Source: Nitrospirota bacterium
Lineage (GTDB): Bacteria > Nitrospirota > Thermodesulfovibrionia > UBA6902 > BMS3Bbin08
DNA: 16,976 nucleotides
Direction of reading: 5' to 3'
Assembly: GCA_016208845.1 (NCBI GenBank)
Contig: JACQXH010000091.1
Location: 1-16,976, forward strand
Below the pieces are notes generated by a model that searched no databases, was not told the origin of the DNA, and saw only the letters and a list, made by a program, of their open reading frames with translations. Made by a program: the position numbers and the translations under genes. Every line of letters begins with the position of its first letter. Positions within the stretch are counted from its first letter, which is position 1. Below, piece after piece: positions 1 to 7,536 of the stretch.

Positions 1-188
1 GATCGAATCCGTGCTGTGCCGGACGAATAGAGCTTTTTCAGTCATCTTTGCCTGCTGTAATATGCGGTTTAATGCATTTTCCGGGATAATATTCCCCAAT
101 GTTCTTGGGTTGCCGAAACAGACATCCCTTATGTATACTTAACCGAAGTCCTGATCTCTGTCTTTAATCTCAATTTCCGGGGGAACAA
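1..188. other. Window edge, upstream of the mgtE-like/Nramp operon
   Basis: No gene can be called with confidence here. On the minus strand a reading frame is open from the window edge to an in-frame stop near 140. Inside it an ATG at 45 (complement of 43-45) would begin MTEKALFVRHSTDSI, preceded by AGGCAAAG as a weak ribosome-binding site, so this could be the first 15 codons of a divergent gene. On the plus strand, frame 1 is open from base 1 to a TAG at 28-30, which could equally be the last codons of an upstream gene. The rest looks like the promoter region of the downstream operon. Confidence 0.25.
110..139 (+). promoter_or_regulatory. Candidate sigma70 promoter of the mgtE-like/Nramp operon
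   Basis: TTGCCG at 110-115 and TATACT at 134-139 are separated by 18 bases. This would start transcription near 146 and leave a leader of about 43 bases before the ATG at 189. Judged by eye only. Confidence 0.4.
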
Positions 189-1451
189 ATGCCTCTTTTT
201 GGCGAACTCTTTGTCAGTGAAATATTAGGGAAATCCGTGCTCGATCCCATGGGGGATGACCTCGGCAGGGTCAAGGATTTTATTGTGGTCAAGGGTGACC
301 CGCTGCCCCGGATATCAGCAATTGTTCTTGAGAAGAAAAAGGACTTCTTCAAGCTTGAATGGGACAATATAGGCATCTTCAACAAAAGGATCATATCCGC
401 AAATGTATATTCATCAAATATTGTTCCCTATGAATTTTCAGAGGATGAACTCTTAATTGTCCGGGATGTCCTTGACAAGCAGATAGTTGATGCTAACGGC
501 GCAAAAGTCGTCAGGGTCAATGATGTGAAATTTGGAGGGATCAACAGCTATGCATATCTGACCGATATTGACGTAGGTGTAAGAGGAATATTGAGACGCC
601 TTGGGATGGAGAAGCGAGGCGAAAACATCTATGGGATATTTGGAAGGAACATCCCTCATAACCTTATACGCTGGAACTATCTCCAGCCGCTTGAACCGAA
701 GCTTACAACAATAACTCTTACCGTTCCACGCCAGATGCTTTCAGCCCTTCATCCTGCGGATATAGCGGATATTATCAGCAGGGTTTCGCATGAAGAGGGC
801 AGCACGCTCTTCGAAGGCCTTGATCCGAATGTGGCAGCAGAAGCCCTTCATGAGCTTGAGCCTGATGCTAAAAAGGCGATCATACAGAGCCTTGATAAGG
901 AGCTTGCATCAGACATTGTTGAGAGGATGGCCCCTGATGAAGCGGCAGATCTCATAGGAGACCTCCCTCCTGAAAAGGCAAAGGAATTACTGGAATCTAT
1001 TGAAAAAGAAGAGGCTGAGGACATCCAGGAGCTGCTTGTCCATGAAGAAGACACTGCGGGCGGACTTATGACGAACGAGTTTATAGCATATTCTTCGGAA
1101 TTGCTATTGTCGGACGTTATAGAAAAATTCAAGATGGACGCTCACAGCGTGGAGAATGTTTATTATATTTATGTTATTGACGAGAATAAAAAACTTATAG
1201 GAGCAATATCATTAAAAGACCTGCTCCTTTCTTCCCCGAGCGTTTATTTATCTGAGATAATGGAAACAAAGCTCAAGACCGTTACTGCAGACACAGACCA
1301 GCAGAGCGTGGCCGAACTGACATCTAAATATAACCTGCTCGCTGTCCCGGTCATTGACGATGAAGGAGTTCTCCTCGGAGTAGTTACCATAGATGACATT
1401 GTGGATTTTCTCCTCCCGCCTCTTTCAAAAAAGAGGAGGAGGAAGGTATGA
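189..1451 (+). CDS. Soluble PRC-barrel/MgtE-N/CBS-pair protein (magnesium sensor-like)
   Basis: 420 residues with no membrane segment. Residues about 5-75 and 90-160 resemble PRC-barrel folds (for example LGRVKDFIVVKGDPLPRIS). Residues about 184-285 form a superhelical MgtE N-terminal domain with LHPADIADII, ERMAPDEAADLIGDLP and the EEDTAGGLMT signature. Residues about 292-411 are a CBS pair. In MgtE channels the N and CBS domains sense cytosolic Mg2+ and gate the pore. Here the pore domain is missing and the next gene is an Nramp transporter, overlapping by four bases (ATGA). It is therefore probably a cytosolic Mg2+-sensing regulator of that transporter; this role is inferred. The start ATG follows a purine run (CCGGGGGAACAA). 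The C-terminus is very basic (KKRRRK), and the same bases supply the ribosome-binding site of the next gene. Confidence 0.85.
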   Translation: MPLFGELFVSEILGKSVLDPMGDDLGRVKDFIVVKGDPLPRISAIVLEKKKDFFKLEWDNIGIFNKRIISANVYSSNIVPYEFSEDELLIVRDVLDKQIVDANGAKVVRVNDVKFGGINSYAYLTDIDVGVRGILRRLGMEKRGENIYGIFGRNIPHNLIRWNYLQPLEPKLTTITLTVPRQMLSALHPADIADIISRVSHEEGSTLFEGLDPNVAAEALHELEPDAKKAIIQSLDKELASDIVERMAPDEAADLIGDLPPEKAKELLESIEKEEAEDIQELLVHEEDTAGGLMTNEFIAYSSELLLSDVIEKFKMDAHSVENVYYIYVIDENKKLIGAISLKDLLLSSPSVYLSEIMETKLKTVTADTDQQSVAELTSKYNLLAVPVIDDEGVLLGVVTIDDIVDFLLPPLSKKRRRKV

Positions 1452-2686
1452 CCCGCTGGAAAAAAGTGCTTTTATTCATGTCAGTGATAGGCCCGGGGAT
1501 CATTACGGCAAATATCGATAATGATGCGGGCGGCATTACTACGTATTCTGTCGCAGGCGCACGCTTTGGGTATGCACTGCTCTGGACCTTAATTCCCACG
1601 ACAGTGGCCCTTATCGTTATTCAGGAAATGGTGGCAAGGATGGGAGTTGTTACAGGCAAAGGGCTGTCAGACCTGATCAGGGAGAATTATGGGGTCAAGG
1701 TAACATTTTTCATGATGGTAGTACTGCTTATCGCGAATTTCGGCACTACTGTTGCCGAATTTGCCGGTTGGGCGGCAAGCATGGAGATATTCGGAGTCAG
1801 CAAGTACATTATAGTGCCATCCGGCGCTGTTCTTGTATGGGCGCTTGTCATCAAAGGCAGTTACAGAATGATCGAAAGATTTTTATTGGGAGCATGCATG
1901 CTGTATTTGGGTTATATATTTTCTGGTTTTATGGCAGGGCCTGACTGGGGGCAAATCGTAAAAAGCACCTTTGTCCCGACTTTCAAATGGGATTCTGAAT
2001 TTATTATGCTGACCATTGCGATAGTCGGAACAACAATTACGCCATGGATGCAGTTTTATTTGCAGTCCTCCATTGCCGAAAAGGCTGTGGGAAGCGAGGA
2101 CTATACAATGTCGAGGCTTGATGTCGTGATAGGGTGTCTCATGACCGACATCATCGCATTTTTTATTATTATCACATGCGCAACGACGCTGTTCCTGGGC
2201 GGTATAAGAATAAACGAAGCGCAGGAGGCGGCGCTGGCCCTTGAACCATTGGCCGGGAGGTATGCATCTGCATTATTTGCCTTGAGCCTCGCAAACGCAT
2301 CTATACTCGGAGCTATTGTCGTTCCTCTTGCAACTGCTTATTTTATATGTGAGGCTATGGGATGGGAGGCAGGGGTGAACAAGAGTTTTAAAGATGCTCC
2401 GCAGTTTATGTGGATATATACGGCCCTCATTAGCGTTTCGGCCCTTCTGGTGCTCATACCGAAGGTGCCGCTCATACTTTTGATGGTTTTATCGTCTTTA
2501 TTAAACGGCATCCTGCTCCCTTTTGTTCTGGTCTTCGCATTGTCACTAGTGAATAATAAAAGGATCATGGGGAAATATACAAACCCAAAAAGTTATAATT
2601 ATATATCCTGGGCGACAGTGGTCATACTGGTGTGTCTTACCGCGGGCCTGCTGTATATGAGCGTAGCGACCCATTTAAAGAATTAG
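1448..2686 (+). CDS. Nramp-family divalent metal transporter, non-canonical (NRMT-like)
   Basis: 412 residues, about 11 hydrophobic segments, LeuT-fold Nramp family in the inner membrane. The family signature GPG is at 15-17. The TM1 metal motif, normally DPGN, reads DAGG at 26-29: the Asp is kept and the Asn is Gly. The TM6 motif, normally GATxMPH, reads GTTITPW at 194-200: the metal-ligand Met is Thr and the His is Trp. Loss of the soft thioether ligand and of the Asn is a change known from Nramp-related magnesium transporters, which move hydrated Mg2+. The MgtE-N/CBS partner gene overlaps the start by four bases. A strong GAGGAGGAGGAAGGT site precedes the ATG. Substrate Mg2+ is inferred; Mn2+ or Fe2+ remain possible. 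Confidence 0.85.
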   Translation: MTRWKKVLLFMSVIGPGIITANIDNDAGGITTYSVAGARFGYALLWTLIPTTVALIVIQEMVARMGVVTGKGLSDLIRENYGVKVTFFMMVVLLIANFGTTVAEFAGWAASMEIFGVSKYIIVPSGAVLVWALVIKGSYRMIERFLLGACMLYLGYIFSGFMAGPDWGQIVKSTFVPTFKWDSEFIMLTIAIVGTTITPWMQFYLQSSIAEKAVGSEDYTMSRLDVVIGCLMTDIIAFFIIITCATTLFLGGIRINEAQEAALALEPLAGRYASALFALSLANASILGAIVVPLATAYFICEAMGWEAGVNKSFKDAPQFMWIYTALISVSALLVLIPKVPLILLMVLSSLLNGILLPFVLVFALSLVNNKRIMGKYTNPKSYNYISWATVVILVCLTAGLLYMSVATHLKN

Positions 2687-2700
2687 GGGGAGATTTTTTT

Positions 2701-3732
2701 GTGGTAAAAACAATAGAAATGGTCGATGGAAAGGTCCGAATGCTGGACCAGAGCAGGCTCCCGCTTGAGGTCAAATATATTGACTGTACAGATTACAAGA
2801 TGGTAGCAGAGGGGATAAAAAAACTCTGTATAAGAGGGGCGCCCGCAATAGGGATAGCAGCGGCAATGGGCGTGGCCATCGGCGCCAGGCAAATAAAAGC
2901 AATGGATTTTGATGAGTTTTATGCCGGGCTTGGGCCTGTTTTTTCTACTATACTATCAACCAGGCCCACTGCCGTAAATATAGAATGGGCGATAAACAGG
3001 CTTAAGCAGTTACTGGTATCAAATAAAGAATCGGGCATTGAAAAACTCAAAGACCTCTTAATGGATGAGGCTAATGATATCCTTGCAGAGGATATAGAGG
3101 TGAACAAGGCGATCGGCAGATTCGGAGCTCATATCATTAAAGACGGCGATACAATTATCACGCACTGCAATGCAGGATCTCTTGCAACAGGCGGATACGG
3201 AACTGCAACTGCTCCTATGCGGACAGCAAAAGAGCAGGGTAAAAAGATCCAGGTCATTGCCGATGAGACGAGGCCTGTGCTTCAGGGCTGCCGTTTAACT
3301 GCGTGGGAATTAATGCAGGACGGGATTGACGTAACCCTTATTACTGACAATGCTGCCGGCGCTCTTATGAAAAAAGGGGAGATCGATCTTGCGATCGTGG
3401 GAACTGACAGGACAGCGGCGAATGGAGATGTGGCAAACAAGATAGGCACCTATTCGCTTGCCATTCTATGCAAGGAACACGACATTCCGTTCTATGTCGC
3501 GGCTCCAACAAGCAGTATAGATTTTTCTATCGCCTCAGGGGATCATATCCCGATAGAAGAACGTGCCCCTGAAGAGGTTACATGCATATGGGGGCACAGG
3601 ATAGCGCCTGAAGGGGTTAAGGTCAGAAATTTGGCATTTGATGTGACTCCCGCAAAATATGTAACAGGCATTATCACAGAGAAAGGTGTTTTTAAACCTA
3701 AGGAGCTGTATAAACTGAAGGCAATGATGTGA
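2701..3732 (+). CDS. mtnA: S-methyl-5-thioribose-1-phosphate isomerase
   Basis: 343 residues, cytosolic, isomerises 5-methylthioribose-1-phosphate to methylthioribulose-1-phosphate in methionine salvage. Family motifs are complete: RGAPAIGIAAAMG, THCNAGSLATGGYGTA, ADETRPVLQG and VGTDRTAANGDVANKIGT. The catalytic Cys is at about 156 and the catalytic Asp at about 236, close to the Bacillus numbering (160 and 240). A GTG start at 2701 is chosen because AGGGGGAGA at 2685-2693 sits seven bases upstream; a longer frame starting at 2632 would overlap the Nramp gene and add 23 residues not found in the family. It starts 14 bases after the Nramp stop, so it is probably the third gene of that operon. 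No other methionine salvage gene is in the window. Confidence 0.95.
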   Translation: MVKTIEMVDGKVRMLDQSRLPLEVKYIDCTDYKMVAEGIKKLCIRGAPAIGIAAAMGVAIGARQIKAMDFDEFYAGLGPVFSTILSTRPTAVNIEWAINRLKQLLVSNKESGIEKLKDLLMDEANDILAEDIEVNKAIGRFGAHIIKDGDTIITHCNAGSLATGGYGTATAPMRTAKEQGKKIQVIADETRPVLQGCRLTAWELMQDGIDVTLITDNAAGALMKKGEIDLAIVGTDRTAANGDVANKIGTYSLAILCKEHDIPFYVAAPTSSIDFSIASGDHIPIEERAPEEVTCIWGHRIAPEGVKVRNLAFDVTPAKYVTGIITEKGVFKPKELYKLKAMM

Positions 3733-3873
3733 TCATTTAGTTACGGGTGGTTTTGCGATTCCCTCTTTGTCACCGCAGGCGACCCGCCGGGGCGGGAAAA
3801 AGAAGGGTCAGGGGAGATATTAGCACACGTAACTGGATCTTTGCGAAATGATTTGATTATTTATTAAGAATGC
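3733..3873. repeat. Imperfect palindromic intergenic element
   Basis: The gap between mtnA and the prenyl synthase holds an inverted repeat: AGTTACGGGTG at 3739-3749 against CACACGTAACT at 3824-3834 (10 of 11 pairs). Nested inside is a GC-rich hairpin, CCCGCC at 3783-3788 with GGCGGG at 3791-3796, and a weaker pair CCCTCTT/AAGAAGG. The layout resembles a small palindromic REP- or MITE-like unit and may also act as a transcription terminator or mRNA end. There is no coding potential. Confidence 0.5.
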
Positions 3874-3891
3874 TTGGGAAAGGCATATAAT

Positions 3892-4887
3892 ATGGCCAAG
3901 GGCATGGCTCAAATGACAATAGAGGAAGTATGGGACCGGTATAAAGAAGATTTTATATTGGTGGAAGAAAGAATCAACGAGACGTTTAAGACCGTAGCTC
4001 CTGCTATCTCAACTGTTGGTAAACATCTTTTAATGGGCGGGGGAAAACGTATCCGTCCGTTCCTTGCCATATTATGCTCTAAAATATTCGGCTATAGCGG
4101 CGACAAGATAAGCACTCTGGCATGCAGCGTCGAATCTATACACACCGCTTCCCTGCTGCATGATGACATAGTTGACGGAGCTGATATCAGGCGGGGACGT
4201 CCCTCTGCTCACTCCTTGTGGGGCAACCAGGTTGTCGTCCTTGTAGGAGATTTTCTATATTCAAATGCCCTGAGGCTTGCCAATTCACTCAAGAGTCAAA
4301 AGATCATGGACGCGCTTACTGCTGCCACGACAGGCATGAGCGAAGGTGAATTGATTCAGCTTAGCAAAAAAGGCGATCCGGATATTTCAGAAGAGGACTA
4401 TATGAAAATAGTAAAGGGGAAGACGGCGATACTCATGTCTGCGGCATGCAGGAGCGGCGCAGTAATAGGCAACGCAACCCAGAAGCAGGAGGACGCCATG
4501 ACTGCATTTGGACTGAAATTGGGTTATTCCTTTCAGATATCTGATGATATCCTGGACTATATGGCAGAGGAAAAGACACTCGGTAAAGGGCTCGGGAAAG
4601 ACCTTGAGGAAGGCAAGATGACGCTGCCTCTTATTTATTTGCTCAGAGACGCCTCCCATAGCGAGGTAAATAAGGTAAAATCAATCATCAAAAGCGAAAA
4701 CTTTTCAAGGCCTGGTCTTGATTATATCATTGATTTGTTAAATAAATATGAATCCATAAAAAAATCCTATGAAACGGCAAACACTATCATTTTTGAGGCA
4801 AAAAAAGAGCTTGATATATTTGAAGACTCCATGGAAAAATCCGCCCTTTTAACTATTTCGGATTATGTATTGGGGAGGGATAAATAA
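3892..4887 (+). CDS. Long-chain polyprenyl diphosphate synthase (IspB/HepT-like)
   Basis: 331 residues, all-alpha isoprenyl synthase that adds isopentenyl diphosphate units to an allylic primer, most likely for the menaquinone side chain or undecaprenyl-type carriers. GGGKRIRP is at 49-56. The first aspartate-rich motif is DDIVD at 91-95, followed by the usual RRGRP, and the second is DDILD at 218-222, followed by the GKGLGKDLEEGK loop. The residues four and five positions before the first motif are Ser and Ala, small side chains that favour long products in this family. The ATG at 3892 follows GGGAAAGG with an 8-base gap; a TTG at 3874 is a less likely start. Exact chain length cannot be read from the sequence. 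Confidence 0.92.
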   Translation: MAKGMAQMTIEEVWDRYKEDFILVEERINETFKTVAPAISTVGKHLLMGGGKRIRPFLAILCSKIFGYSGDKISTLACSVESIHTASLLHDDIVDGADIRRGRPSAHSLWGNQVVVLVGDFLYSNALRLANSLKSQKIMDALTAATTGMSEGELIQLSKKGDPDISEEDYMKIVKGKTAILMSAACRSGAVIGNATQKQEDAMTAFGLKLGYSFQISDDILDYMAEEKTLGKGLGKDLEEGKMTLPLIYLLRDASHSEVNKVKSIIKSENFSRPGLDYIIDLLNKYESIKKSYETANTIIFEAKKELDIFEDSMEKSALLTISDYVLGRDK

Positions 4888-4890
4888 ACT

Positions 4891-4974
4891 CAAAAATCAA
4901 ATATCAAAAATCAAAATTATGGAAGAATAAGTCCTTAATTTTACATTTTGCATTTTGAGTTTTAATTTGATTTT
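4891..4974. repeat. Heptamer-periodic inverted-arm element A
   Basis: The 87-base gap between the prenyl synthase stop (4887) and the next ATG (4975) is almost wholly a period-7 array. The left arm has four units at 4891-4918 of the form CAAAAAT, two of them exact. A centre runs 4919-4933. The right arm has five full units at 4934-4968 of the form TTNNATT/TTNAGTT and then a short last unit running up to the start codon. The arms are roughly complementary, so the RNA could fold. Element B (6967-7061) is related in both arms and in its centre. Confidence 0.75.
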
Positions 4975-5490
4975 ATGCATGTCCTTGTGAAACTTGCAAA
5001 AGAAGCGGTTGAGATATTCGTGAAGGAAGGCGTAATTATCCCTGCGCCTTCTGAGCTTACCCCTGAGATGAGCGAGAAAGCAGGGGTTTTTGTAAGCATC
5101 AAAAAAAAAGGCGAGCTCAGAGGATGCATAGGCACCTATTCGCCATCAACCCATAATGTTGCCTGTGAAATCATTCAGAACTCTATCAGCGCAGCGGCTC
5201 ACGATCCCAGGTTTGCCCCTGTTGGAACTTCAGAGCTTAAAGATCTTGAGTATTCTGTGGACGTTCTCTCAGCTCCTGAGAGGGTCTCAGGCCCGGCAGA
5301 TCTTGATCCGAAAAGATATGGTGTAATAGTGAAGAAAGGAGACCGCAGGGGGCTCCTCCTGCCGGACCTGGAAGGCGTAAATACAGTTAAGGAACAAATA
5401 GAGATCGCAGCTCACAAAGCGGGCATATACGGGGATGATGTTGAACTGTACCGCTTTGAGGTCAGGAGGTGCCGGCAGTTTGACAGATAA
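4975..5490 (+). CDS. AMMECR1 / AmmeMemoRadiSam system protein A family
   Basis: 171 residues, AMMECR1 fold. The signature GELRGCIGTY is at about 43-52, followed by NSISAAAHDPRF and the C-terminal region containing RGLLLPDLEGV. In many bacteria this protein is encoded with a Memo homologue and a radical SAM protein; neither is in this window, so only the A component is seen. The molecular function of the family is not established. The start at 4975 agrees with the family (LVKLAKEAVEIFV near the N-terminus) but has no Shine-Dalgarno sequence, because the period-7 repeat runs right up to the ATG. Translation may rely on coupling or on the A/T-rich leader. Confidence 0.9.
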   Translation: MHVLVKLAKEAVEIFVKEGVIIPAPSELTPEMSEKAGVFVSIKKKGELRGCIGTYSPSTHNVACEIIQNSISAAAHDPRFAPVGTSELKDLEYSVDVLSAPERVSGPADLDPKRYGVIVKKGDRRGLLLPDLEGVNTVKEQIEIAAHKAGIYGDDVELYRFEVRRCRQFDR

Positions 5491-5803
5491 ATCCCGGCTT
5501 GAATTAGATGTGGAAAAGAAAGAACAGCTTAAGGGGCCGTTCAGCGCCTTTGTTCTTTTGATCATATTCAGTGCGATTGCTTTTGGCCTGGCCGGAATTT
5601 ATGTGATGAAACTCAGGCATGAAATTTCAGCTAAAGATATGACAATAAATTCATTAAAAAGCGAACATGATAATGAAAAGGCCGCTCTGTTGATCAGGGT
5701 GAAAAGGCTGGAAAAGGAAAACGAAGACCTGAGATCTGGCCTTATATCACTTCAGATCAACCCCGGTGCTGCCCCTTCGTTAAGCCGGGAAGAGGTTAAA
5801 TAA
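5480..5803 (+). CDS. Small single-pass membrane protein with coiled coil
   Basis: Unrecognised protein of 107 residues if started at the TTG at 5480, which lies ten bases after AGGAGG (5464-5469) inside the end of the preceding gene; the two overlap by 11 bases. A longer reading from an ATG at 5435 has no better support. A charged N-terminus of about 18 residues is followed by one hydrophobic segment (FSAFVLLIIFSAIAFGLAGI) and then about 45 residues rich in Lys, Glu and Leu with heptad spacing (for example IRVKRLEKENEDLRSGL), which looks like a coiled coil. The layout resembles small scaffold or divisome-type proteins, but nothing specific identifies it. Confidence 0.6.
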   Translation: MTDKSRLELDVEKKEQLKGPFSAFVLLIIFSAIAFGLAGIYVMKLRHEISAKDMTINSLKSEHDNEKAALLIRVKRLEKENEDLRSGLISLQINPGAAPSLSREEVK

Positions 5804-5806
5804 TCC

Positions 5807-6304
5807 ATGAAGAACGAGATACCCAATTCCGGCAGCCTTAAGCATTATAATATCCATCAAATACTGGCGTACCTTAACAAACTTCAGAAGACAGGCATTC
5901 TTACCATTGAAGATAAAAAAATCAAGAAGACCATCTATATTGAAAACGGGTTTGTGATATTTGCCTCTTCCAATCAGGTTGAAGACCGTCTTGGCATGCA
6001 GCTGATAAGGGCCGGTAAAATAACGCCTGAACAGCGCGATAAGTCATTGAACCTTTCGAAGGAATCAAACAAACGGCATGGAATTACGCTTGTGGAGCTC
6101 GGTTATCTTACCCCCAAAGATCTTTTCAATGAGCTCAGGCAACAGATTAAAATGATAATCCTGAATCTTTTTTTCATAGATGACGGGATGTTCCATTTTA
6201 AAGAGAAACATGTTTTTTCAGAGGTTGTGAAAATAAAAATAAATATCGACCATATTATCCGTGAAGGATTAATGAAAAAAGAAATGAAAAGAAGGAGTCA
6301 ATGA
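5807..6304 (+). CDS. DUF4388 (PatA-like N-terminal) domain protein
   Basis: 165 residues. Residues about 8-65 (GSLKHYNIHQILAYLNKLQK, then TGILTIEDKKIKKTIYIENG and FVIFASSN) match the DUF4388/PATAN type seen at the N-terminus of many deltaproteobacterial and Nitrospirota signalling proteins. The middle resembles the type II/IV secretion ATPase N-terminal helices (EDRLGMQLIRAGKITPEQRD, then LVELGYLTPKDLFNELRQQI). The function of the domain is not settled; it is usually joined to signalling or J-domain modules. It begins three bases after the preceding gene and its stop overlaps an ATG at 6301. In related architectures DUF4388 and a J-domain are fused, and here the J-domain follows in another frame. 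Confidence 0.8.
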   Translation: MKNEIPNSGSLKHYNIHQILAYLNKLQKTGILTIEDKKIKKTIYIENGFVIFASSNQVEDRLGMQLIRAGKITPEQRDKSLNLSKESNKRHGITLVELGYLTPKDLFNELRQQIKMIILNLFFIDDGMFHFKEKHVFSEVVKIKINIDHIIREGLMKKEMKRRSQ

Positions 6305-6326
6305 GCTTTCCGAGAAACTCGGCGAT

Positions 6327-6959
6327 TTGACCTATTATGATGTCTTTAAGGCCGGCATCAAATCCCCTATTTCCCAAATTAAAAAGGAATATTTAAAGAT
6401 TGTCAGGGAATTCCATCCTGACAGGTACGACGATACAAATGACAATGACCTGAAATACAAAGTGACGTCGCTTTTCGCATTCATTAATAAGGCATTTCAC
6501 ACCCTCAGTGATGAGAAGCTGCGTGCAGAATATGATGCCACACTGCTGAGAAAGGTCACAGCCAGGAAACCCACTGAAGAAAAAAAGAAGGAAGAAAAGC
6601 TGAAGGAAGATGAAATCTTCAAAAGGGGGTTTGCAGAATTCAAAAGAGGGAACCTTATCAATGCCATGGACCTCTTAAGAGCCGCAACACAGATAAACCC
6701 TCAAAACGCCTCGTACTGGGCAAGTCTGTCAATAGTGCTGAACAAACTGCCCAGGCGCAGCAAAGAGGCTGAGGAAACAATCCTCAGGGCTATAGACCTG
6801 GAGCCTCATAATGCTGAATATTATGTGCATTTAGGGAACATATATGTCGGACACGGACTGAATAAAAGGGCTGAAGAGCAATTTGAGAAGGCGCTGAAAT
6901 GGGATCCTACACACAAAAAAGCACTGAAAGAACTCGAGAAGTTAAAGGAGAAAAAGTAA
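6327..6959 (+). CDS. J-domain protein with C-terminal TPR repeats
   Basis: About 210 residues from a TTG at 6327. Residues 2-75 are a J-domain with the HPD tripeptide (REFHPDRYDD), so the protein should stimulate a DnaK-type Hsp70. A Lys/Glu-rich linker (about 80-97) leads into three TPR motifs (for example GFAEFKRGNLINAMDLLRAA and AEYYVHLGNIYVGHGLNKRA). The N-terminus is doubtful: the frame is open back to 6288 and encodes LSEKLGD just before the called start, which looks like genuine linker, yet no normal start codon is in frame there. An ATG at 6301 with GGAG upstream lies in the wrong frame by one base. A one-base loss, or a frameshifted fusion with the DUF4388 gene, would explain this. 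Confidence 0.8.
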   Translation: MTYYDVFKAGIKSPISQIKKEYLKIVREFHPDRYDDTNDNDLKYKVTSLFAFINKAFHTLSDEKLRAEYDATLLRKVTARKPTEEKKKEEKLKEDEIFKRGFAEFKRGNLINAMDLLRAATQINPQNASYWASLSIVLNKLPRRSKEAEETILRAIDLEPHNAEYYVHLGNIYVGHGLNKRAEEQFEKALKWDPTHKKALKELEKLKEKK

Positions 6960-6966
6960 TAAGAAT

Positions 6967-7061
6967 ATTAAAAATTAAAAGTCAAAAATTAAAATTGTGG
7001 AATGAAATATTTTAAAAACAAGAATTCTTAATTTTGCATTTTGATTTTTAATTTTTGATCT
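6967..7061. repeat. Heptamer-periodic inverted-arm element B
   Basis: Second copy of the element A type, lying between two converging genes. The left arm is four units at 6967-6994, three of them exactly ATTAAAA and one GTCAAAA. The right arm is five units at 7027-7061 of the form TTGATTT/TTAATTT. The right arm extends into moaC and encodes its last residues (KIKN) and its stop codon. The arms are complementary enough to fold in RNA and could end transcripts from both sides. Confidence 0.75.
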
Positions 7062-7536
7062 TTTTTCTGTTCCATTCTCCGCTTTTGCCTCCGCGTTTTT
7101 CAGTCAGTAAAATATCGGAAATTACCATTTCCCTGTCAACGGCCTTGCACATGTCATAGATCGTGAGCGCAGCCACCGATACGGCCGTGAGCGCCTCCAT
7201 CTCAACGCCGGTCGGCCCTGCATTTTTGACCCTCACCTCAAGATCGATCTTATTATTATTCCTGTTAATGCTTATATTGATATCTATGGCAGTAAGATTT
7301 AACTGATGGCAGAGAGGAATAAGTTCCCAGGTCTTTTTTGCCGCACTAATACCCGCTATTCTCGCAGTTTCAATCACATTTCCTTTAGGGATCCTGTTGT
7401 CAGCAATAAGGCGGAGGGTTTCTTTTTTCATTTGCACAGCGCCTGTGGCAACGGCCTCCCGGATAGTTGCCGGTTTGCTGCTCACATCAACCATTTTTAC
7501 ACGGCCTGTCCTGTCAATATGGGTAAGTTTTGTCAT
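7048..7536 (-). CDS. moaC: Cyclic pyranopterin monophosphate synthase
   Basis: 162 residues, forms cPMP in molybdenum cofactor synthesis from the product of MoaA. Motifs: LTHIDRTGRVKMVDVSSK at 4-21, AAKKTWELIPLCHQL at 65-79, TGVEMEALTAVSVAALTIYD at 109-128, then MCKAVD. The catalytic Asp128 and Lys131 match the E. coli positions. Two positions differ from the usual family reading: PLCHQL instead of PLCHPL, and AGPTGVEME instead of A(K/R)TGVEME. The start overlaps the stop of the upstream gene by four bases, so the two are cotranslated. The last four residues and the stop lie inside a period-7 repeat. No other moa gene is in the window. Confidence 0.95.
   Translation of the reverse strand: MTKLTHIDRTGRVKMVDVSSKPATIREAVATGAVQMKKETLRLIADNRIPKGNVIETARIAGISAAKKTWELIPLCHQLNLTAIDINISINRNNNKIDLEVRVKNAGPTGVEMEALTAVSVAALTIYDMCKAVDREMVISDILLTEKRGGKSGEWNRKKIKN

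Noticed and set aside
2632..2700. Longer mtnA reading from an ATG at 2632
   Set aside because: It lies inside the Nramp gene, adds residues unlike the family, and a good ribosome-binding site points to the GTG at 2701.
6287..6305. prfB-like programmed +1 frameshift at the end of the DUF4388 gene
   Set aside because: A purine-rich AGAAGGAG precedes the TGA, but there is no CUU-type slippery codon before the stop and the run is better explained as the ribosome-binding site for the ATG at 6301.
4891..7061. CRISPR array or phage attachment site
   Set aside because: The repeats are 7 bases without spacers and are inverted, and no cas or integrase gene is present.
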